A stretch of DNA of 64,000 nt from Begonia masoniana (Eukaryota > Streptophyta > Magnoliopsida > Cucurbitales > Begoniaceae), in the NCBI GenBank assembly GCA_022432975.1, contig CM039509.1, positions 5,767,043 to 5,831,042 on the forward strand, given 5' to 3'. A program made the translations under genes and the position numbers. Below the pieces are notes generated by a model. The model searched no databases. It had not been told where the DNA came from and saw nothing but the letters and a program-made list of their open reading frames with translations. This document shows positions 11,971-22,943 of the stretch, one piece after another (the stretch's first letter is position 1; each line of letters begins with the position of its first letter).

Positions 11971-12637
11971 TTTATTTTTTAAACTAATTTATAAATCACA
12001 GATGGTGAATAGAGGGTGAACACCCCACGCTAGAACGGGGGACTGTTCTTTTATAATGGTCCCGTAAAACTGAGAACGGAGGGTGGTGAATGGAGGGTAA
12101 ACACCCTCCTGCCAGAATTTTTTTTGTTAATTTTTTATAATTTAAGGTTTTTTTTAACGTAAACATACTTTAAGGTTTTTTTAAACCAAAATCATACTTC
12201 AAATATTAAAATGATTTTAGCTCTTTAATTTAAGACTTTAACAATATTTATAATCATAAAGTGTGCTTTTTCTAACTTTCTTTGGTTTTTTTTTTTTTGG
12301 GCATTTAATTAATTTATTTTACAAATCAAACTTTTCTAGAACCTATCTCACTCAGGAGTCATGCTTACCTGGTATATGGTCTATGATCGTAAATAAAAAG
12401 ATAAAACATAAATAAATTATGATTTTAAAGAATACGAAGAACTACTTACCTTAAATTGTTTTTTTTTTTCTTTTTTATTATTTTTTAAGAAATTAATATT
12501 TTGAAGGATATTTAACTCTTAAGAATTTGTTAATAATTTTGACTAACAAATGAGTCACTTTGCCTCGTAACCCAACTTGTCCCAAAATAAAAAATAAGCT
12601 TGATAATCTAGATATTGCAGCTTAGAATAGGAGTGAT
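11971..12637. other. AT-rich intergenic DNA with two similar GAGGGT segments
   Basis: No gene seen. Two similar segments around 12003-12035 and 12083-12115 share GGTGAATxGAGGGT and AACACCC words. Homopolymer T tracts occur near 12288 and 12460. Confidence 0.4.
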
Positions 12638-13569
12638 GTGCATGGGGGAGGTGAACAATTTGAGGTCAGCAATGGTTACAAACAATACGCGATCGACATG
12701 AGTACGAATGCGTACTGGAATCTTGTGTGTCCATGTCATTCCATGCATCTGTTTCATAAGAGTGGCACCGAAAAATTACGTGCATTCATGCTATCACCGG
12801 ATGAATTACCTGCAAATGTACTCACAGTTCATTCGACCCGTAAGCGACAACTAAATGTGGCCGGTAATGGCAGATGTGTGATGACCCAGATGTGTAAGTA
12901 TGTGTACGATGACTGCATGAACCGGAACCCGGATGGCGATACGTCCGCTCGAGCGAACCAGAAGGTGACAGGTCGTAAAAAAAGGGTCGTTACAATCCCA
13001 CATCGCTTGAGGGAGTATGTGGAAATGAAACATATGTAAAGAGACCCTCTCAACATAGCAAGACGCGTTTTGGAGCACAATTGGCAACGGATCTCATAAG
13101 AACTCCGAAGTTAAAAGTGTTTCGGCGAGAGTAGTACCAGGTTGGGTGACCGACTGGGAAGTCCTCGCCAAACAAAGCTGTGAGGGGAGGATATTAAGCT
13201 AAGGCCCAATCCCCAGAGCGGATAATATCTTGCTGGGATATGGGGTCGTTACAAGATGTGAAGCAACTCATTTCGCCGATAAGATATCGCCAACCTGGTA
13301 GGCCAAAGAAGAGAAGAGTGCGAGATGTCGACGAGCAGTCGAGTTCAATAATAAGTAGACGGAATTTAAAGATGACGTGCAGTATATGTGGGCATATCGC
13401 GCACAATAGTCGCATTTGTCGACACCGGAAATCCACTTCAGACGCTGCTTCTCAAGACACGTTTATGAGTTTCAACATATTTGACAAAACGCAGATACAG
13501 TTCAACACATTTCCCTTGTTAACACAATTATTCTTTTTTAATATAACTTCCATTATGTATAGGAATTGA
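12638..13569 (+). pseudogene. MULE transposase C-terminal fragment, split by a Cassandra solo LTR
   Basis: The left part (12638-12871) reads VHGGGEQFEVSNGYKQYAID and then NLVCPCHSMHLFH, the SWIM-type zinc-binding region found after the catalytic domain of plant Mutator-like transposases. The right part (13259-13569) reads ISPIRYRQPGRPKKRRVRD, then the terminal zinc knuckle CSICGHIAHNSRIC. A 377-bp Cassandra LTR with its target duplication separates them, and the frames on either side differ by one, so the gene was already decaying. The catalytic part is absent. The tail (about 13364-13612) recurs at 20570-20822. Confidence 0.8.
12877..13253 (+). mobile_element. Cassandra TRIM solo LTR (377 bp) with 5S-rRNA-like core
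   Basis: Starts TGTGATGACCC and ends GGGTCGTTACA, flanked by the 5-bp duplication AGATG (12872-12876 and 13254-13258). Inside, 13085-13170 resembles 5S rRNA, including counterparts of the internal Pol III control region: an A-box-like AGTTAAAAGTGTTTCGG, the GAGAGTAGTACC element and a C-box-like GGTTGGGTGACC. No second LTR or internal domain is present, so unequal recombination has left a solo LTR. It is inserted into the MULE tail. Confidence 0.93.
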
Positions 13570-13612
13570 GAACGCGCGGCTGAGACAATAATTATTGACT
13601 ATGGTCCATTAT

Positions 13613-13776
13613 TTCAATTTTATTAAACTAAGTTAAAATATTTTTTTTTTATTCTGACCGAATTTTTTTAGCAGTAAAATATCTTAATGTTTTGAGAAAT
13701 AATTATTTTAAAATATCTTAATTCTGGCAGAATTTTAAAATAATTATTTTAAAATATCTTAAAGTCAATAATTATT
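13613..13776. repeat. AT-rich direct repeats replacing the 3' end of the PADRE gene
   Basis: Three imperfect copies of a TTATTTTAAAATATCTTAA unit, two followed by TTCTGGCAGA, which matches coding sequence of PADRE exon 2 at 13790-13800. The pattern suggests local template-switch duplication at the broken end of that exon. Confidence 0.55.
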
Positions 13777-13878
13777 TTAAAATATCTTAATTCTGGCAGA
13801 TATCCCCAGCCTGACGGTCTTTTTAGCAGTAAACTTCTTCAGTACATCTGCGATTACCATAACTTATGTCTTCAAAAC

Positions 13879-14836
13879 TGTTAATGCAACGATGTGTTGG
13901 CATTATATTTTTGGCAAAAGATTATTTTTGGTTATATATCTTTTTGGAAATTATATTATTTTGAAATATATATTATTCTATCCTTCAATATTGGAGAAGA
14001 TATTTGGCAGAATATTTTGTCAATTCAAATGTGATTTGCTGGAAAAGGAATCGTAACAAACTTTGTTCATATCCCTAATTATTTGGGATTCTTTACTAAA
14101 GCGTCATTCAAAGTGTCACTGCGCTAAATTTGTGTGGCAGTGATTTTCGGATCCTTTGCTGATTTCGTGGGATATTATTATTTGAATGAAGAGTCTGTTT
14201 CGAGAATATATTGTAGAGAGAAACAGAGCCGCACCTGCACTTAATATAAAAGTCTTCTCTTTGTATGTTAAATAGTGCCGACGCTATTATTTGTGTTCGT
14301 GGAATCTCTCTATTGATCTGAGCATCTTTATTCTTCACCCACGTTTCTGTGTGGTGTATGTGTTTAATTGATTCAGTCTTGTCAAAGACTGGTTTGTTGA
14401 AGCCTGTTCTGGGTGATCATATCCGAAGACATTGTCAAGCGTCATAGACAGTGTCATAGGAATTTATTCTTGTGATTGTTATTTTTATCGTGGGCAAGGG
14501 GAGCTTGCCATCCTGGACGAGGGGAGCTTGTCACATTTAAGTCGAGGGGAGCTCGCAAAACAGTTTCACTGGTAGAGGTTGACGGAGGCGGCATCAAAGA
14601 TAAGAGGGAGTCTTATTTTGTTTTAGTCCGAGTGTCTTGTAACCTTGTTTGAACTCGTGAAATGTTTTCATATCTGGGCGTGGCCCCGTAGATGTAGGCT
14701 GATTGCCGAACTGCGTTAACAACCTCTTGTGTCGTTAATTTCCGCATTTTTTATTGTCCTATATCGTATTTATAACCGGTGTCACACGAAGTGTTACAAC
14801 ACTTTATAACATCGGGTCACTAACCTTGATCTTTCA
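13879..14836 (+). repeat. 5' LTR of the young Sirevirus
   Basis: TG...CA ends (TGTTAATGCAACG to GATCTTTCA). A TATA box TATAAAAG lies at 14245-14252. A GGGGAGCTTG or GGGGAGCTCG motif occurs three times between 14498 and 14552. Confidence 0.93.
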
Positions 14837-14906
14837 ATTGGTATCAGAGCGGATCGTCTCTGTTTCTTAGGCGAGATCCGTGGGACTTGATCTTGGTTTT
14901 GCTACG

Positions 14907-17900
14907 ATGGACTCTATGAAAGAAGGAGGTTCAACAATGCGTCCACCCTTGCTAAATGGAAACAATTATGCTTATTGGAAAGCTCGAATGAGAGCTTTTA
15001 TTAAGGCTGTTGATGAAAAAGCCTGGAAATCTATTCTAACAGGCTGGGATCCACCAACGATTACAAGCGAAGCTGGAGTCATATCTATCAAACCAGAAGA
15101 AAGCTGGTCTGTCACTGAAGATGCTTTAGCAAATAGTAACTCAAAAGCTCTTAATGCTATTTTTAATGGTGTTGATCCTACTCAATTCAGACTTATTTCT
15201 ACATGTGAGTCTGCTAAAAAGGCTTGGGATATTCTTCAGACGACTTATGAAGGTACTTCAGCAGTAAAGCTATCAAAGATACAGTTTTTAACAACGAAAT
15301 TTGAGAACTTGAAGATGCATGATGATGAAAACATTACCGAGTTTAATGCAAGACTCTGTGACATTGCTAATGAAGCTTTTGCTCTTGGTGAAACTATTTC
15401 TGAAGAAAAACTTGTGAGAAAGACTCTAAGATCTCTGCCCCAACGCTTTACTTATAAAGTTACAGCAATTGAAGAAGCAAAAGATATCACCAAAATGAAA
15501 TTAGAGGAGCTGATGGGTTCTCTTCGAACATTTGAGATGAATTTCGATGTAAAAGTGGAAACAAAGAAGGTGAAAGACCTGGCTTTAAAAGCAGAGATGC
15601 AGAATTCTGAAGAATCTAATGAAGATGATCTGGAAGAATCTTTAGCATTGATATCCAGAAATTTCAGTAGCGTGTTGAAGAAATTTGGTAGAAATAATCG
15701 TGGTGTCAAGCAAAATGTCACTAACACCAAGAATGACTCTACAAGTTTTCAGAAGTCCAAAGACGAAAATCAAACTTCAGGTAAATTCTTGAATAACAGG
15801 GGAATTAAATGTAGAGAATGTGATGGTTTTGGACACATTCAGGCGGAATGTGCAAATACTTTGAAGAAGAAAAAGACTTCTCTCAATACAACATGGAGCG
15901 AGAGTGATTCAGAAAAGGAAGATGAAATCTCAAATCAGAATATGGCACTGGTGGTGAAAACCAAATCTACAAGTTTTGATAAAGTCACTCCAAATGTCTC
16001 TGAAACTTTATCTGAAGATAGTGATGATATGGATGAAGGTACAAAAGAAGATTTTATTGATGAATATAAGAAGCTCTATGAAAAATGGACAGAATTGGCT
16101 GAAATAAATCATCATCTTCGAAAACAGACTGGGAGTCTAAAAATTGAAAATGGAAGTCTTCAAGAGCTTATTACTGATCTGGAAGTGAAACTCAAATGTA
16201 GTCAGGATGAGATAGAACAACTGACCAACGATCTGAATCATATGAAGAAGAACGTCAGAATGCTAAACTCAGGTACATCTATACTTGATAATATTTTAAT
16301 GGCAGGAAGAACATATGATGATACCTCTGGAATTGGCTACAAAGGAGAATGCTCAATGTCACCAAAAGTGTCAAACATATATGCTGAAAATAAAGGGAAG
16401 AATGTTGCAATATCCATCAACAAAGCTGAACAGAAAACAGACTCTAAAAACAGTTGTGAGATGAAGTCCAGTACACAGGTTTCCAAAGCTAAAGGTAACA
16501 AATTTATTCCCGTTTGTCATTATTGCTTTCGAAAAGGCCATATTCGTCCTAGATGTTTTGCTTATCTGGATGACTTGAGAAAAGGTACTGCTGGATATAT
16601 TTCTTCGCACAGATTTCGCAAACAAAAATGGAAAAAGAAAGCGAACTTAAAATGCAATGTTACTTATACTTCTCTAAAGGCAACATCTGTTGATGCATGG
16701 TACTTTGATAGTGGGTGTTCACGACATATGACTGGTGAAGCAAGATTCTTAAAGAATATTACTTCAGGAGGTCTGGGAAAAGTAACATTCGGAAACGGTG
16801 TCACAGAAAATGTTATTGGAAAGGGAACATTAGACATTCCAGGACTGCCTTCTCTGAAAAATGTTCTACTTGTAAAAGGTTTGAAATCAAATCTGATCAG
16901 CATTAGTCAGCTATGTGACCAAGACCTGAAGGTGCATTTCACTCGCAACAAATGTGTTGTCTCGGATCACACCAACAAATGTATCATCGAAGGAATTCGG
17001 TCTTCTGATAACTGCTACCTCATTTCACCATCAACTACATGTGCTCTAGCAAGCATGGCAGACACTTTATTATGGCATCGCAAGCTGGGTCATGTCAATC
17101 TCAGAATATTAAAGCAAATTATCTCAAAAGGAGCAGTTCGTGGAGTTCCCATGATAAATGTTGATGAAGATAAAGTTTGTGGACCATGTCAAATTGGAAA
17201 GCAAACTAAAGTGTCACATCAAATGTCTCAGACACCAACAACTAAACGTGTTCTTGAATTATTACATATGGATTTAATGGGTCCTATGGCAGTAGAAAGC
17301 GTCGGAGGAAAACGATATGCATATGTGGTTGTCGATGATTTTTCAAGATACACTTGGATAGAATTTCTTCGCGATAAATCTGACACTTTTAGTGCTTTCA
17401 AAGCCTTATGTTTTCGGCTTCAGCGAGAGAAAGATTGCATCATTGAGAAGATTGTTCGAATTCGAAGTGACCATGAAACAGAATTTGAGAACTTTGTTTT
17501 TAAAAATTTCTGCAATCAGCTTGGAATTTCTCATGAATTTTCTGCACCAAAAACTCATCAGCAATGTTCTGTCGTTGAGCGAGCAAATCGAACTATAGCA
17601 GAAATGTCACGCGTAATGTTACACGAAAAAAATGTTCCACAGAGATTTTGGGCTGAAGCTATGAACACAGCTTGCTACACTATCAATCGGGTTTATCTAC
17701 GTTGAGGAACAGAAATGACTCCTTATGAATTGTGGAAAGGTAAAACTCCAAATCTTAGTTGTTTTCATCCTTTTGGGAGTACGTGTTTTGTTCTTAATGA
17801 CAGGGAACATAGAGGGAAGCTAGACCCCAAGAGTGATGAAGGTATTTTCTTGGGGTATGCTACAAATAGCCGTGCCTATCGTGTTTACAACAAAAGGACA

Positions 17901-18260
17901 CAAAATGTCGTCGAATCCGCAAATGTTCAGGTGGACGATTCTCTGGAATTAGCTGATACTCACTCAGACGATGAAGTACAGAATTCTAATGATGAACAAT
18001 TCGGTGTTTCAACCAATATTACTGATGATGTTACGAGTAGTGTCACGGAACAGATTGCACATATTGATGAGGTAACTACCTCGGATCAACGAAAACCATC
18101 CACGCGTGTCCAGAAAAATCATTCTGCAGATGATATTATCGGAGATCTAAATGATGGTATTCGAACCAGAGACAATCCTAGAGTCAACTATCGTGAAATG
18201 ATTCAATTTGCATGCTTTACATCCTCAATTGAGCCCAAAAATGTGGAGAAATTCTTCTAG
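14907..18260 (+). pseudogene. Sirevirus gag-protease-integrase ORF with one nonsense codon
   Basis: The first ATG in frame is at 14907 (MDSMKEGGSTM), followed by the capsid-type gag domain (NYAYWKARMRAFIKAVDEK, RSLPQRFTYKVTAIEEAKD). Two zinc knuckles follow: CRECDGFGHIQAEC and CHYCFRKGHIRPRC. Protease has [14 protein letters not shown]. The pre-integrase zinc site (WHRKLGHVN, CGPCQIGK) and integrase core HMDLMGP, IRSDHETEFEN and SVVERANRT keep all three acidic residues. At 17703-17705 a TGA interrupts the frame; CGA is the likely ancestral codon. It then continues from 17706 (EMTPYELWKGKTP, GIFLGYATNSRAY). The frame ends at 18260 soon after EPKN, about where the reverse transcriptase should begin. 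RT and RNase H are completely missing. Confidence 0.9.
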
Positions 18261-18843
18261 TGTGGGCTATGTTTTACATCCAGCATCCGGGTTTGTCACT
18301 GCTTAAATGATATGTTTGAATACTTTTAACTGCTGGATACTGTTTCTTTTGCTGCTGGATGTTTTACCTGTGCTGCTGATTATTGTCTTGTGCTGCTGAC
18401 TTATACAATGTTGCTGAGTCTGAGGAAGTTGTTGAGAAGAGCATTATTTCTCGTACTATTAAGGTGATTTCACAAAATGTTTCACAAAATGTCTCTGCAG
18501 CATATTCTGATTCCTTTGATAAATCTGGTTAGATGCCTGTTTGTATTTTCTATGAAAATTCCTTCAGTATTTTTCGTTTCCTGGCTTCTATGCCCCTGCT
18601 TGACTATGGCTTGATTGACAGTCTTGTTCCCGTTTGTCTTTTTATGGCAAAAAGGGGGAGTAATTTGTGATTTTGGAGATTGATTACTGTTATGCTGCTA
18701 TGGATATCTCCTATTTTGGATCTATTATTTGAATTGACATTATAGTGATTTGTCTGGTTCAAGAACTTCTCATTCAGGGGGAGTTTCGATTTCTCTCCTT
18801 CAGGGGGAGTTATGTTTTGCCAAAAAATGCCAAAGGGGGAGAT

Positions 18844-19801
18844 TGTTAATGCAACGATGTGTTGGCATTATATTTTTGGCAAAAGATTATTTTTGGTTAT
18901 ATATCTTTTTGGAAATTATATTATTTTGAAATATATATTATTCTATCCTTCAATATTGGAGAAGATATTTGGCAGAATATTTTGTCAATTCAAATGTGAT
19001 TTGCTGGAAAAGGAATCGTAACAAACTTGGTTCATATCCCTAATTATTTGGGATTCTTTACTAAAGCGTCATTCAAAGTGTCACTGCGCTAAATTTGTGT
19101 GGCAGTGATTTTCGGATCCTTTGCTGATTTCGTGGGATATTATTATTTGAATGAAGAGTCTGTTTCGAGAATATATTGTAGAGAGAAACAGAGCCGCACC
19201 TGCACTTAATATAAAAGTCTTCTCTTTGTATGTTAAATGGCGCCGACGCTATTATTTGTGTTTGTGGAATCTCTCTATTGATCTGAGCGTCTTTATTCTT
19301 CACCCACGTTTCTGTGTGGTGTATGTGTTTAATTGATTCAGTCTTGTCAAAGACTGGTTTGTTGAAGCCTGTTCTGGGTGATCATATCCGAAGACATTGT
19401 CAAGCGTCATAGACAGTGTCATAGGAATTTATTCTTGTGATTGTTATTTTTATCGTGGGCAAGGGGAGCTTGCCATCCTGGACGAGGGGAGCTTGTCACA
19501 TTTAAGTCGAGGGGAGCTCGCAAAACAGTTTCACTGGTAGAGGTTGACGGAGGCGGCATCAAAGATAAGAGGGAGTCTTATTTTGTTTTAGTCCGAGTGT
19601 CTTGTAACCTTGTTTGAACTCGTGAAATGTTTTCATATCTGGGCGTGGCCCCGTAGATGTAGGCTGATTGCCGAACTGCGTTAACAACCTCTTGTGTCGT
19701 TAATTTCCGCATTTTTTATTGTCCTATATCGTATTTATAACCGGTGTCACACGAAGTGTTACAACACTTTATAACATCGGGTCACTAACCTTGATCTTTC
19801 A
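18844..19801 (+). repeat. 3' LTR of the young Sirevirus
   Basis: Same length (958 bp) and ends as the 5' LTR, preceded by the polypurine tract AAAGGGGGAGAT. TATAAAAG is at 19210-19217. Followed by the target duplication AAAAC. Confidence 0.93.
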
Positions 19802-20107
19802 AAAACAAATGGTTGTTCGAAAGAAAACAGATAAATTTTCCGTCAAATTGTTACCTTCGAAACTGACTAGCCGATAAACATGGCCCACGAGAAGCATATC
19901 GTCCGGCCGCAAAAGCTTGAGGTACTTCAATGGAGTCCCATTCTCAGACTTCGCCGCCGGTGAGGTCACAACCAGAGCAACGTAATGGCCGGAGTTCAAG
20001 TTCATCACCCCATCCGCCTTAATCGACCAGAAAAGCGTCTGGATCTTGTTTCCCGGGTGGTGAATGACCGCCGACGCCGCCGATGTCTGACACTGACAGT
20101 TCCCCAT

Positions 20108-20569
20108 GTCTCGACAACCCTCGATCGCTTTTGCTCTGAACCCGCGATTTTACTTCCAATCAGAAAGTAGAACTCCGGCAACAGATGGAAACTGAAATTC
20201 CCAGAGAGAAAATGGGGTGGAGGAATTGATGGAGGTGGAGTGATCTGGTGGATAATATACTTACCAGTGGAAGAGGATAGACAGATCTTTTGTTTCGTAA
20301 ACTTCCATTTTGAAATACATTAAAATTTATTATTATTTTTAAAATTGTAATATAAAATTAATTACATTCTCAATTTGGATCATACATTTTTATGTACAAA
20401 AAAATTCACGAATAAAATATTTTCATTAACATAAAATTACACAATTGATATTTTGATCTCCTACCAATACAATTACTCTTCCTTATAAGTTTGCACTTTC
20501 ACGTTATTTTTTACAAATTTTTTCAAAATACCACTAAAATATTTTTGAAGATGACCCAAAACCTTCACG
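20108..20569. other. PADRE upstream region, otherwise AT-rich
   Basis: 20108-20290 is the minus-strand leader and probable promoter area of the PADRE gene. 20290-20560 is AT-rich with no recognised element. I could not fix a TATA box. Confidence 0.4.
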
Positions 20570-20822
20570 GAATTTGAAGATGACATGCAGTATATGTGGG
20601 CATATCGCGCACAATAGTCGCATTTGTCGACACCGGAGATCCACTTCAGACGCTGCTTCTCAAGACACGTTTATGAGTTTCAACACATTTGACAAAACGC
20701 AGATACAGTTCAACACATTTCTCTTGTTAACACAGTTATTCTTTTTTAATATAGCTTCCATTATGTGTAGGAATTGAGAACGCGCGGCTGAGACAATAAT
20801 TATTGACTATGGTCCATTATGT
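20570..20822 (+). pseudogene. Second copy of the MULE transposase tail (zinc knuckle)
   Basis: Direct repeat of about 13364-13612, differing at a handful of bases. It encodes the same terminal knuckle (MTCSICGHIAHNSRIC) and the same non-coding tail (GAACGCGCGGCTGAGAC). Together the two copies bracket the PADRE gene in the same orientation. Confidence 0.8.
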
Positions 20823-21299
20823 GTATTTTTTTTTTTAAATACACAGTGGTTGACACATTTATCAATTTTTATTCTGACCAGTCGACACCTGCATATACAG
20901 GTGTTTTTTATACCGATCGAATTGACTTTTCGATGATAATATTGGAGCTCAAGCTCAAGCTCATCTGCTGGGACTACCATTAGAGGAGGTATAACTTTGT
21001 TTTAGAGATGAGTTTCTTTGCTTTTTTGTATTTTTAGGGACTTCAAGATTGTAAATCTTTCTTCCGTAGAGTTTCAGAAAGAAGGAAGAAGATGAACGTT
21101 TTACTCTTGAAGGAAAGATCAAAAAACTGTAAATCGATGCCAGGTTTTCCACTCACGTTTTTTTTATTTAATGGAAAAAAAACATCTGGTGTACTTGTTA
21201 AATGAAAAGGTTTACGAATAAACGAAACGCAAGCCATTTTGAAACAGGAATTTTCCCACTTCAATTGACATATTAGATGAAAAGGTTGATGTTTGATAG
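20823..21299. other. Unassigned intergenic stretch
   Basis: Contains the short palindrome ACCTGCATATACAGGT near 20886 and a GGAGCTCAAGCTCAAGCTC repeat near 20944. Minus-strand open frames here are short and unrecognised. Confidence 0.3.
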
Positions 21300-21318
21300 A
21301 ATGTTTTCGAACACTTAC

Positions 21319-21457
21319 AGCGTTTGGAAGAGCTTTCTTCATTGCTTTCATGTCGTCCAGCAAGAATTTGAAAACAACCAATTTTCTCGGCCATAGCTCT
21401 ACTCCTTCACCGCCTGTGATGATCGTTTTCTGATCAGAAACACATAAAGACCTCAAC
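21319..21457 (-). other. Possible first exon of an unrecognised gene
   Basis: A pyrimidine-rich leader-like stretch (minus strand, 21600-21490) is followed by open frames reaching a strong donor AACGCT|GTAAGTG at about 21319. Two frames compete: MAEKIGCFQILAGRHESNEE starting at ATG 21394, or a longer frame from 21456 containing WPRKLVVFKFLLDDMKAMKK. I recognise neither, and no matching second exon is evident to the left. This may be a stranded exon. Confidence 0.25.
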
Positions 21458-21599
21458 GTAATGGAAATGGAAATGGAACTGAACTATTAAACAAAAATTG
21501 GCATTGATTTTTAGCTCTGAGCGTAGAGTGGGAAGAGAGCGACGGAGAGAGCTAGGGAAGGAGAGAGAAACAAGGGTGAAGGGAGAAGAAGACAAGGGT

Positions 21600-22679
21600 A
21601 TTTTGGGAAGAAAAAATAGACATGTGAAAAAAACTGATTTTTAACTGAAAATGTAACGGTATGGGTCATATTGCCCATTATCAATACATTAAGGTTGTTT
21701 TTGACTATTATCCAAGTTTACGATGTAAATTGCCTATTTCACCTAGTTGTAAGGGCCAAATTGCACTTTACCCTATAATAATTATTGAAAACTAGGGTTT
21801 TGGGCAGCGTTAATCAAGTGTTTTGTCTACAACTATTAAAACATCAAAAGTATGTAGTTTCTATAATATATGTATTTTTTTGAATTACTAAAGGAAAAAT
21901 AAAAGATAAAAGAAGAGAGAAAAAAAGATTAGTTAGTTAAGAGAAAGTGATCTCAACTTAAGAAAAAAAAAAAATCGATATTTATTCCATACTTGGTCAT
22001 TCTTTATGTTGGAATTGGACACTTAATCGCTCGACATTTATCAGTTACAAGCCATAGGAAAACGACTATAGCTTTATTAAAAAAATGAGAAACTTACTAC
22101 TAGAAAAATAAATGATAATTAGAATCTATTGATGTGGTAAACATTAAAATGGACTCCGACTTTGAGGGTCCATGCAATGAACACGGTTCTTTTTGTTGTC
22201 TATTGAACTTTGAAATTTGAAGGATTAGCAATCAACACCCACTATGTTAAGATTTTAATAAGTCTCTTTCAGAACATCAATGGCTGTCAATTAAGGGTGG
22301 GTAGAATCGGCCAGGAGCTGTAGGATCTAACGGGACCAACTAGTTTGGGTCGGATATGCAAATGGCACGGTTCATGAACAGTTCTGAGACCCCAAAATCC
22401 GTGGTCCTCGGTCTGCTCTATGGTCCTCGATGCAAAATTCTAAAGAACCAACGGAAAACTGAACCGGTCATTCACCCTGAAGTTTTTGGGTTAACCCATC
22501 CTGAACCCACCCCAAGGCCCAATAGGCCCATACCCTAACCCTACCCAACCCATGGCCCGACCCAGTCCACACTGAAGTTTGCTAGTGCTTGAGGCTCAGC
22601 GTCGCACACTTTGCAATCTCACTTCGCTCCACCTTCAAACTTCACACACTTCGCAATCGGAGTTCGCTCGACACTCGTA
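21600..22679. other. Intergenic; no gene recognised
   Basis: AT-rich to about 22280, then a stretch rich in GGTC, GGACC and AACCC words up to 22600 (several GGCCCA-type motifs). No convincing coding frame or element ends. Confidence 0.4.
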
Positions 22680-22943
22680 CTATGTAAGGCTATAGTCAAT
22701 CGAAGTGAAAAAACCGTCTGCAAAGCGCTTCTCAAGAAGAAGGAACATCGTCGTAAAATCCCGAGACTCGCCGGCGGAATTAACGAGGTCGTCGTAGTAG
22801 GCAGAAGTGGGTACATCAGGGAAAGAATCTTCATTCTGACTCTGAGTCTGTCCTGTGAAAGAACGGTTTGCGAAAGGGAGAAGCAGAAATGGGCGCCCAG
22901 TCGGGCATCTGACAAAGAACTTGCAGAAGCCTGCAATAGCCAT
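22680..22943 (-). pseudogene. 5' end of a mitochondrial-type PPR protein gene, truncated
   Basis: From ATG at 22943 the frame begins MAIAGFCKFFVRCPTGRPF, a hydrophobic and basic N-terminus like an organelle-targeting peptide. It then reads FPDVPTSAYYDDLVNSAGES and LLLEKRFADGFF, which matches the region just before the first repeats in a family of plant pentatricopeptide-repeat proteins. After about 80 residues homology ends (FFTSIDYSLT) and a stop follows. No downstream repeats are present. PPR proteins bind and process organelle RNA. The fragment keeps its own promoter motifs, so it may still be transcribed, but it cannot make a full protein. Confidence 0.65.

Larger units (their letters stand above)
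13879..19801 (+). mobile_element. Young Sirevirus-type copia element lacking RT and RNase H (5923 bp)
   Basis: LTRs at 13879-14836 and 18844-19801 are each 958 bp and differ at about five positions by eye. The target duplication is AAAAC (13874-13878 and 19802-19806). A primer site TGGTATCAGAGC follows at 14839. Gag, protease and integrase are present, but the coding region ends at 18260 before the reverse transcriptase, and 18261-18843 is non-coding. Repeated GGGGGAG polypurine motifs (near 18655, 18778, 18804 and 18835) precede the 3' LTR, a pattern described for Sireviruses. The near-identical LTRs mean a recent insertion, so an element without RT must have been mobilised in trans or lost RT afterwards. 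It lies in the PADRE gene's intron in the opposite orientation. Confidence 0.93.
13777..20107 (-). pseudogene. PADRE/DUF4228 family gene, C-terminally truncated, intron invaded by Sirevirus
   Basis: Exon 1 (20107-19855) encodes the family start MGNCQCQTSAASAVIHHPG, a possible N-myristoylation site (Gly2), then GHYVALVVTSP and LKLLRPDDMLLVGHVYRLVS. The donor is GAAG|GTAACA and the exon leaves one base of the next codon. Exon 2 starts at 13847 after GTAATCGCAG and reads VLKKFTAKKTVRLGIS before an AT-rich run brings a TAA at 13777-13779. About 107 codons remain, whereas family members are usually well over 150. Without the inserted element and its duplicated target the intron would be 79 bp, a normal plant size. 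These plant proteins are linked to pathogen and stress responses. Upstream of the ATG (20108-20290) lies ordinary leader-like DNA. Family identification is good, but the lost C-terminus makes function doubtful. Confidence 0.85.

Noticed and set aside
13085..13170. 5S rRNA gene
   Set aside because: The similarity lies inside a TG...CA LTR with TSD and repeats in all Cassandra copies; it is the known 5S-derived part of Cassandra, not a 5S gene.
21043..21456. 137-residue minus-strand frame as a gene
   Set aside because: It runs through a strong splice donor and then low-complexity sequence; only the part before the donor could be an exon.
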